Source of the DNA: an uncultured Oscillospiraceae bacterium
GTDB taxonomy: Bacteria; Bacillota; Clostridia; Oscillospirales; Oscillospiraceae
Assembly (NCBI GenBank): GCA_949841465.1
Contig: CATKZW010000033.1
Span: 1-34,921, forward strand
DNA length: 34,921 nucleotides
Direction of reading: 5' to 3'
Shown here: piece by piece, positions 30,671 to 34,921 of the stretch
Layout of the letters: every line of letters starts with the position of its first letter
Numbering within the stretch: position 1 is the stretch's first letter
The notes under the pieces: generated by a model
The model's input: the letters and a program-made list of their open reading frames with translations, nothing else
The model's database searches: none
What the model was told of the DNA's origin: nothing
Program-made: the position numbers and the translations under genes

Positions 30671-32104
30671 TTAGAAGCGGAAATACAAGAAGGGGTTGTA
30701 GGTGCCGTCCACCAGATAGGCGGTGGTGAGCACCAGCCCTGCCATCATCAGCACCGGGAAGGCGATTTGCCTTACCCGCTCCGGCAGCCTCCTCCAAATA
30801 CCCGCCGCCAGCGGCGTGGCCGCCACAATGGCAATGACCAGGATGGGCAGGTAATTGCGCAGGTAGTAAAGGAAGTCGGCGTCCAGCATACCCGCGCCGA
30901 ACCCAAACATGGCGGCCAGGTACGGCCCCATGGCGGAGAAGTCCTCCACCGCGAAGATGGCCCAGCCCACTACGGCGACGATGATGCCGTACACGTGGGT
31001 CAGCCAGCCGGGGACCTTATCCAGCCACTTACCCAAAAACAGCTTCTCCATGCCGATCCACACAAACCAGTACAGGCCCCACAGCAGGAAATTCCAGCTG
31101 GCCCCGTGCCAGATGCCCGTGGCCGCCCAGACCACCAGCAGGTTGAACACCATCCGGCCCTTCCCCACCCGGCTGCCGCCCAGGGGGAAGTAGAGATACT
31201 CCCGGAACCAGCTGCCCAGGGAGATGTGCCACCGCCGCCAGAACTCGCTGGCGGACTTGGAGATATAGGGATAGTTGAAGTTCTCCAAAAATTCAAAGCC
31301 AAGCATCCGTCCCAGGCCGATGGCCATATCGGAGTAACCGGAGAAGTCGAAATAAAGCTGGAGCGAAAAAGCCGCGATGCCCAGCCACGCGCCCAGCGTG
31401 GTGAGCTGCTCCCCCGGGGTGGCCAGATACACGTCCCACAGGGGGCCCAGGGCGTTGGCCAACAGCACCTTTTTGCACGCGCCGATGGTGAAGCGCTGCA
31501 CCCCGGAGGCAAACTTCTCAAAGGAGTGGTCCCGGTGCTCCAGCTGCTCGTCCAGGTCCTTGTATTTAATGATGGGCCCGGCGATGAGCTGGGGAAACAG
31601 GGTGACAAAGGTGCCGAAGGTGATGATGTTCTTCTGGCACTTGGCGTCGCCGCGGTACACGTCGATGGTGTAGCTCATGGTCTGGAAGGTGTAGAACGAG
31701 ATGCCGATGGGCAGGGTGAAGGGGATGGAATCTCCCCCCGGCATGGGCAGGCGCTCAATGACCGGCAGGAACCCCGCGCCCACGGCCGCCAGGCTCCCGG
31801 CGATGAAGTTCCAATACTTGAAGAACCCCAGCAAAAGCAGGTTGAACACCACCGACGAGGCCACCGCCATCCGGGCCCCCTTGTCGTTCCCCCTGTCCTT
31901 GCAGCGGGTGACCATCCGCCCGTGGCTGTAGTCGATGGCAATGGACAGGAACATGATGAGCACATACACCGGCTCGCCCCAGCCATAGAAGATGAGGTTG
32001 ACCACCAGCAGCACCAGATTGCGCCACTTCAGCGGGGAAATATAGTAAAGCAGTAATACCAAGGGGAAATAAAGGAATAAAAAATACGGGCTGGAAAAAA
32101 TCAC
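30671..32104 (-). CDS. MBOAT family O-acyltransferase (AlgI-like)
   Basis: 477 residues with about ten membrane segments. GTG 32104 is the start; GAGGTGAAG is six bases upstream and no suitable ATG exists. It begins IFSSPYFLFLYFPLVLLLYY, then NLIFYGWGEPVYVLIMFLSI, FTLPIGISFYTFQTMSYTID, LFPQLIAGPI and FWRRWHISLGSWFREYLYFP. The catalytic His is H333 in TGIWHGASWNF. It moves acyl (usually acetyl) groups across the membrane for an extracellular polymer. It is in a leftward operon with two DUF4358 lipoproteins upstream and DHHW downstream. Confidence 0.94.
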   Translation of the reverse strand: MIFSSPYFLFLYFPLVLLLYYISPLKWRNLVLLVVNLIFYGWGEPVYVLIMFLSIAIDYSHGRMVTRCKDRGNDKGARMAVASSVVFNLLLLGFFKYWNFIAGSLAAVGAGFLPVIERLPMPGGDSIPFTLPIGISFYTFQTMSYTIDVYRGDAKCQKNIITFGTFVTLFPQLIAGPIIKYKDLDEQLEHRDHSFEKFASGVQRFTIGACKKVLLANALGPLWDVYLATPGEQLTTLGAWLGIAAFSLQLYFDFSGYSDMAIGLGRMLGFEFLENFNYPYISKSASEFWRRWHISLGSWFREYLYFPLGGSRVGKGRMVFNLLVVWAATGIWHGASWNFLLWGLYWFVWIGMEKLFLGKWLDKVPGWLTHVYGIIVAVVGWAIFAVEDFSAMGPYLAAMFGFGAGMLDADFLYYLRNYLPILVIAIVAATPLAAGIWRRLPERVRQIAFPVLMMAGLVLTTAYLVDGTYNPFLYFRF

Positions 32105-32137
32105 AGGCCTTCACCTCGCAGGATCGTGTTCTGTGGG

Positions 32138-32168
32138 AAAAGGGAGCGGCGGGGGCCGCTCCCTTTTT
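32138..32168 (-). terminator. Terminator-like hairpin between the second DUF4358 gene and MBOAT
   Basis: GGGAGCGGC (32142-32150) pairs with GCCGCTCCC (32155-32163), with AAAA on one side and TTTTT on the other. On the minus strand TTTTCCC follows, so it may reduce readthrough into MBOAT. Confidence 0.7.
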
Positions 32169-32175
32169 ATACTAT

Positions 32176-32976
32176 TTAGAACAGCGCGTTGAACTGGGAC
32201 ACGATGTCGTCACAGTTTTCATGGATCACCATCATGACGTAATTCCCATTGGAGACGACGCGGGAGTAGTTGTCCCACATCTCGGTGGGCCCGGGATACC
32301 AGGCCCCGCCGGGGCCGTTCCCGTCGCCCACCATATAGTCGATCCGGGCCTGGAAGATGGCCTTGACCGCGTCCACGTCGGCGCTGTCGCTCACCTGCAC
32401 CAGGCCGAACTCGCCGTTGTTCATGGACATCATGGTGATATAAACCAAGCACTGCTTGGTATTGATTCCGGTCAGGCCGGTATAGTAGCCGTCCAGCAGC
32501 CCTTCGTCGGCCAGCTCCAGGAAGCCGAATTCATACTTGCCGGTCATGTCCTCATAGAACGCCGCCAGATCCACCCCGTCGGGCGCGGGCGCGGGATCAG
32601 GGGTGGCGTCGGGGGTGGGCTCGGGCGTAGGATCCGGCGTGGGTGCGGGGGTGGGCTTCGGCGTAGGGGCCGGCGTCGGGGTGGGGGAGGGAGTCGGCTT
32701 CGGCGTGGGAGAAGGCGTCGCCGCCGGGGCCTGGGAGGGCTCCGCAGTGGGGTCCGGCTCGGCGGACTGGGAGGGCTCCTCAGAGGGCTCGGCGCTGGGC
32801 TCCTCGGACGGTTCCAAAGTGGGCTCCGGGGACGGGGTATCCGTGGGCCGGACGGACTCGGTGGCCTCAGACGGGTCGGAGGGGATCACCGTCGTCTGGG
32901 AATCGGGGCTGCTGCATGAGCACAGCAGGGCCAGCGCCAGGGCAGCGGACAGGGTCGAAGCAAGAATATGTCTCAT
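32176..32976 (-). CDS. DUF4358 lipoprotein with a long Pro/Thr-rich linker
   Basis: 266 residues. The signal peptide (HILASTLSAALALALLCSCS) ends in a lipobox-like LCSC, with C21 the probable lipid anchor. Residues about 30-133 are low complexity: first acidic PSEEPSAEPSEEPS-type repeats, then PTPKPTPSPTPTPAPTPKP-type repeats, a likely wall-spanning spacer. The C-terminal DUF4358 domain (VDLAAFYEDMTGKYEFGFLE, YITMMSMNNGEFGLVQVSD, YVMMVIHENCDDIVSQFNAL) is like that of the next gene upstream. It should display the domain beyond the peptidoglycan. Function unknown, linked to polymer acylation by context. Confidence 0.85.
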   Translation of the reverse strand: MRHILASTLSAALALALLCSCSSPDSQTTVIPSDPSEATESVRPTDTPSPEPTLEPSEEPSAEPSEEPSQSAEPDPTAEPSQAPAATPSPTPKPTPSPTPTPAPTPKPTPAPTPDPTPEPTPDATPDPAPAPDGVDLAAFYEDMTGKYEFGFLELADEGLLDGYYTGLTGINTKQCLVYITMMSMNNGEFGLVQVSDSADVDAVKAIFQARIDYMVGDGNGPGGAWYPGPTEMWDNYSRVVSNGNYVMMVIHENCDDIVSQFNALF

Positions 32977-33007
32977 TTCTTTCTATACTCCTTATAATTT
33001 TATGTTT

Positions 33008-33511
33008 TTAGGAAAACAATGCGTCAAACTCGCTGACAATGGCGTCCACATCATCATGGCACACCAGCATGACATAGGTGCCGTGGTCCGCCACCTTGGC
33101 GGACTTGCTCCACAGCTCGATGGTATCCGGATAGTTCATGCCCTCCTCGGTCATGCCGTCGATGTGGGCCTGGAAAATCTCCTTCACCTTGGCCGCGTCG
33201 TCAGTGCTCTTGGCCTGCACCAGGGCGAACTCGCCGGTGCTGAAGGACACCATGCTCAGATAGATCTCCATCTGCTCCAAATCCAGATCCCCCAGCCCAG
33301 GATAGGAGTTGTCCAGCATGATGGCGCCGAACTCCTCGTCAGTGGGGTCCACCCGCTCCACAAAGTTGGAAAACTCGTGATTCTCCTGGAGGGTCTGGGC
33401 AAAGGCGGCCAGATCCACCTGCTTCTCCTCTTCCTTCGGCTTGCTCCCGCAGGCAGACAGCAGGGTCAGGCACAGCACCGCGGCGGTACATAAGGCAATC
33501 GTTCGTTTCAT
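33008..33511 (-). CDS. DUF4358 lipoprotein, short form
   Basis: 167 residues with AAGGAG before ATG 33511. The signal peptide ends in lipobox LLSAC (C21), and a short charged spacer KPKEEEKQ leads into the DUF4358 domain (VDLAAFAQTLQENHEFSNFV, YLSMVSFSTGEFALVQAKST, TYVMLVCHDDVDAIVSEFDA). It is a paralogue of the following gene and lacks the Pro/Thr spacer. Tandem duplication within an acylation operon is the simplest reading. Function unknown. Confidence 0.88.
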   Translation of the reverse strand: MKRTIALCTAAVLCLTLLSACGSKPKEEEKQVDLAAFAQTLQENHEFSNFVERVDPTDEEFGAIMLDNSYPGLGDLDLEQMEIYLSMVSFSTGEFALVQAKSTDDAAKVKEIFQAHIDGMTEEGMNYPDTIELWSKSAKVADHGTYVMLVCHDDVDAIVSEFDALFS

Positions 33512-33586
33512 GTTGAAGTTCTCCTTTTAATACAAATTGTGCGTTGATTCCAACAGCAGGTTTGCGGCCGGCTCGGCTGCACTTCC

Positions 33587-33706
33587 CTAATAGTTGTCGT
33601 GGTAGACCACGGACACATCCGCCCCAAACGCGTCCTGGAGCCTGCGGGTCAGTGTAGTCTTGCCCGAGCCGGTGCCCCCGGCGATGCCGATGATCATGGT
33701 GTCCAT
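33587..33706 (-). pseudogene. udk: Truncated uridine kinase (N-terminal 39 codons)
   Basis: Starts at ATG 33706, or at 33697, after GGGGAGGA. It reads MIIGIAGGTGSGKTTLTRRL with a complete Walker A motif, then ADVSVVYHDNY and a TAG stop. This is the N-terminus of uridine kinase, which normally continues for about 165 more residues. No remaining udk sequence is visible in the 75 bases before the first DUF4358 gene. Promoter and RBS are intact, so the stub is probably transcribed and translated as the first frame of the acylation operon. Confidence 0.8.
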
Positions 33707-33743
33707 CCGGTGTCCTCCCCTTTTGCCGCTCTGTCATGATTGG

Positions 33744-33772
33744 GGATATTCTAGCACACGCGGAAAAAAATC
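33744..33772 (-). promoter_or_regulatory. Promoter upstream of the udk stub and the acylation operon
   Basis: Minus strand TTGCGA, 17 bases, TAGAAT, about 40 bases before ATG 33706. No other promoter was found before the DUF4358 genes. Confidence 0.65.
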
Positions 33773-33971
33773 GCAACCATTTCACATCCTGCACACCGGT
33801 TCGTTTATCATACCCTGCCGGAGGGCAAAAGGTTGCATCGACGCAGGAATTTTTTGTCCCTGAGCCCGCGCCGATCCTGGAAGCGGCTGTAAAAAGCCGG
33901 TGAAAAGCCCTTACTTAGGCAAAGTGACAGCAAAAAAGGGTAAAATCTTGACAGCTTCGCCACATTTTCTC
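33773..33971. other. Spacer between the leftward acylation operon and trmL
   Basis: No gene or recognised riboswitch. An extra TTGACA near 33947 has no matching -10 at proper spacing. Confidence 0.4.
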
Positions 33972-34000
33972 TTGCTATTTTTTTGGCAAGCGTCTATAAT
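33972..34000 (+). promoter_or_regulatory. trmL promoter
   Basis: TTGCTA (33972-33977), 17 bases, TATAAT (33995-34000). Confidence 0.75.
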
Positions 34001-34033
34001 TGTGCATGATTGAGGAAGGGTTTTGGAGATAGT

Positions 34034-34519
34034 ATGGTCAATATCGTTTTAGTGGAACCGGAAATCCCGCAGAACTGCGGAAATATTGCCCGCACCTGCG
34101 CCGCCACCCGCAGCCGCCTCCACCTGGTGGAGCCCCTGGGCTTTGACATCAGCGAGAGGGCGGTGAAACGGGCCGGGCTGGACTATTGGCCTATGGTGGA
34201 CCTCACCGTCTACTCCTGCCTGGACGACCTCTTTCGCCGCGCACACCCTGACGACCTGTGGCTGGCCACCACCAAGGCGCCCCGGGACTATTCCCAGGCA
34301 GAGTTCCGGGACGGCTGCTGGCTGTTCTTCGGCAAGGAGACCGCCGGCCTGCCGGAGGCGTTCCGTCTGGCCCACGCCGGTCGCTGCGTCCGCATCCCTA
34401 TGCGCGCCGACGCACGCAGCCTCAACCTGTCCAACTCGGTGGCCGTCCTGGCCTACGAGGCCCTGAAACAGCAGGGCTTCCCCGGGCTGAGCGGGGCGGG
34501 GGAGATGGCATCGCTGTAA
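34034..34519 (+). CDS. trmL: tRNA (cytidine(34)-2'-O)-methyltransferase
   Basis: 161 residues, the short SpoU-class (SPOUT) form. [22 protein letters not shown] is the family start, at ATG 34034, six bases after GGAG. The knot residues are seen in [14 protein letters not shown] and [20 protein letters not shown], the AdoMet-binding trefoil. It methylates the wobble ribose of tRNA-Leu species. It is followed by pgk with a separate promoter. Confidence 0.93.
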   Translation: MVNIVLVEPEIPQNCGNIARTCAATRSRLHLVEPLGFDISERAVKRAGLDYWPMVDLTVYSCLDDLFRRAHPDDLWLATTKAPRDYSQAEFRDGCWLFFGKETAGLPEAFRLAHAGRCVRIPMRADARSLNLSNSVAVLAYEALKQQGFPGLSGAGEMASL

Positions 34520-34528
34520 AACTCGATT

Positions 34529-34558
34529 TTCTCATCCCAGATTCTTCGGCAGTATAAT
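34529..34558 (+). promoter_or_regulatory. pgk promoter
   Basis: TTCTCA (34529-34534), 18 bases, TATAAT (34553-34558), 20 bases before the start codon. Confidence 0.6.
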
Positions 34559-34577
34559 GATGAAAGGAGTTTTCCCC

Positions 34578-34921
34578 ATGAACTACAACAAGAAGACGGT
34601 CAAGGACATCGATGTGAAGGGCAAGAAGGTTCTCCTTCGCTGCGACTTCAACGTGCCCATGGCCAAGGACGGCAGCGGCGTCATCACCGATGACAAGCGC
34701 ATCCGCGCCGCCCTGCCCACCATTCAGTACCTGCTGGACCAGGGCGCGGCGGTCATCGCCTGCTCCCACATGGGCAAGCCGGTGGCCACCTTTGAGTCCT
34801 TTAAGAAGAAGCAGTTGGAAAAGGGCAAGGACGAGGCGTCCATCACCGAGGAGAAGTGGAAGAAGTCCCTGGCCGAGCTGCGCATGGAGCCCGTGGCCGC
34901 CCGCCTCAGCGAGCTGCTGGG
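34578..34921 (+). CDS. pgk: Phosphoglycerate kinase (C-terminus beyond window)
   Basis: 114 codons are visible. AAGGAG precedes ATG 34578. [20 protein letters not shown] and [20 protein letters not shown] and CSHMGKP are the N-terminal substrate-binding motifs. Between CSHMGKP and [11 protein letters not shown] is a Lys/Glu-rich insert of about 35 residues ([15 protein letters not shown] and on), where most bacterial enzymes have a short loop. Similar inserts are known to me in clostridial PGK. It transfers phosphate from 1,3-bisphosphoglycerate to ADP in glycolysis. Confidence 0.95.
   Translation, partial: MNYNKKTVKDIDVKGKKVLLRCDFNVPMAKDGSGVITDDKRIRAALPTIQYLLDQGAAVIACSHMGKPVATFESFKKKQLEKGKDEASITEEKWKKSLAELRMEPVAARLSELL

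Noticed and set aside
32603-33493. Plus-strand Gly/Val-rich frame opposite the lipoprotein genes
   Set aside because: Antisense of the Pro/Thr-rich linker; no RBS and no recognisable domain.
33840-33960. Riboswitch (cyclic-di-GMP or similar) before trmL
   Set aside because: No conserved core sequence of a known class could be matched.
34010-34033. TTG start for trmL eight codons upstream
   Set aside because: The family start [17 protein letters not shown] and a well-spaced GGAG point to ATG 34034.

Overview
The window is a high-GC, endospore-forming member of the Clostridia, most like an Oscillospiraceae-type gut anaerobe. The evidence is the sporulation set (spoIVB-spo0A, dpaA-dpaB, yabP-yabQ next to divIC and a yabR-like gene), a T-box in front of leuA, ATP-dependent nicotinate phosphoribosyltransferase, rubrerythrin, a single class I fumarase alpha subunit, and families typical of these bacteria (DUF134-NifX fusion, DUF6512, DUF6809, DUF4358). 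Most of the sequence is conserved chromosome. No complete prophage, insertion sequence, CRISPR array, rRNA or tRNA was seen.

Layout: 1-1510, a Crp/Fnr regulator (cut by the window edge) divergent from a DUF134-NifX fusion, with two consensus promoters built into one perfect inverted repeat. 1511-5582, rpmE, hflX, proB-proA. 5584-8408, a DUF6512 membrane protein, spoIVB and spo0A, with Spo0A-box-like sites. 8409-12237, convergent ahcY, pncB and rubrerythrin. 12402-13849, dpaA-dpaB (dipicolinate synthase). 13863-14589, an AT-rich islet carrying one acetyltransferase between imperfect inverted repeats. 14695-18692, yebC, proC, a 74-residue peptide gene with its own promoter and terminator, and leuA behind a T-box. 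18811-20894, a nitrilase-family hydrolase, a DHFR-like protein and hpf. 21114-22105, an isolated holin/endolysin-like pair. 22131-22436, a ribbon-helix-helix protein with repeated operator-like sites. 22653-24773, a tyrosine-rich leader peptide followed by aroF and tyrA. 24828-26432, yabP-yabQ-divIC-yabR. 26538-29298, DUF6809 divergent from an XRE regulator, then an amidohydrolase and a fumarase alpha subunit. 29363-33772, a leftward operon for O-acylation of an extracellular polymer (two DUF4358 lipoproteins, MBOAT, DHHW) whose first reading frame is a truncated uridine kinase. 34034-34921, trmL and the start of pgk.

The most interesting element is 22653-22866. A 22-codon reading frame with six Tyr codons in a nine-residue stretch, a long-range stem enclosing it, an internal hairpin followed by five T, and a strong intrinsic terminator all precede aroF (DAHP synthase) and tyrA (prephenate dehydrogenase). 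This looks like a tyrosine-sensing translation-coupled attenuator for a tyrosine biosynthesis operon. Other observations: a recurring terminator module (hairpin plus a conserved 19-base tail) directly after three stop codons, phased Spo0A-box-like sites between DUF6512 and spoIVB, and an out-of-frame overlap of yabQ with divIC.
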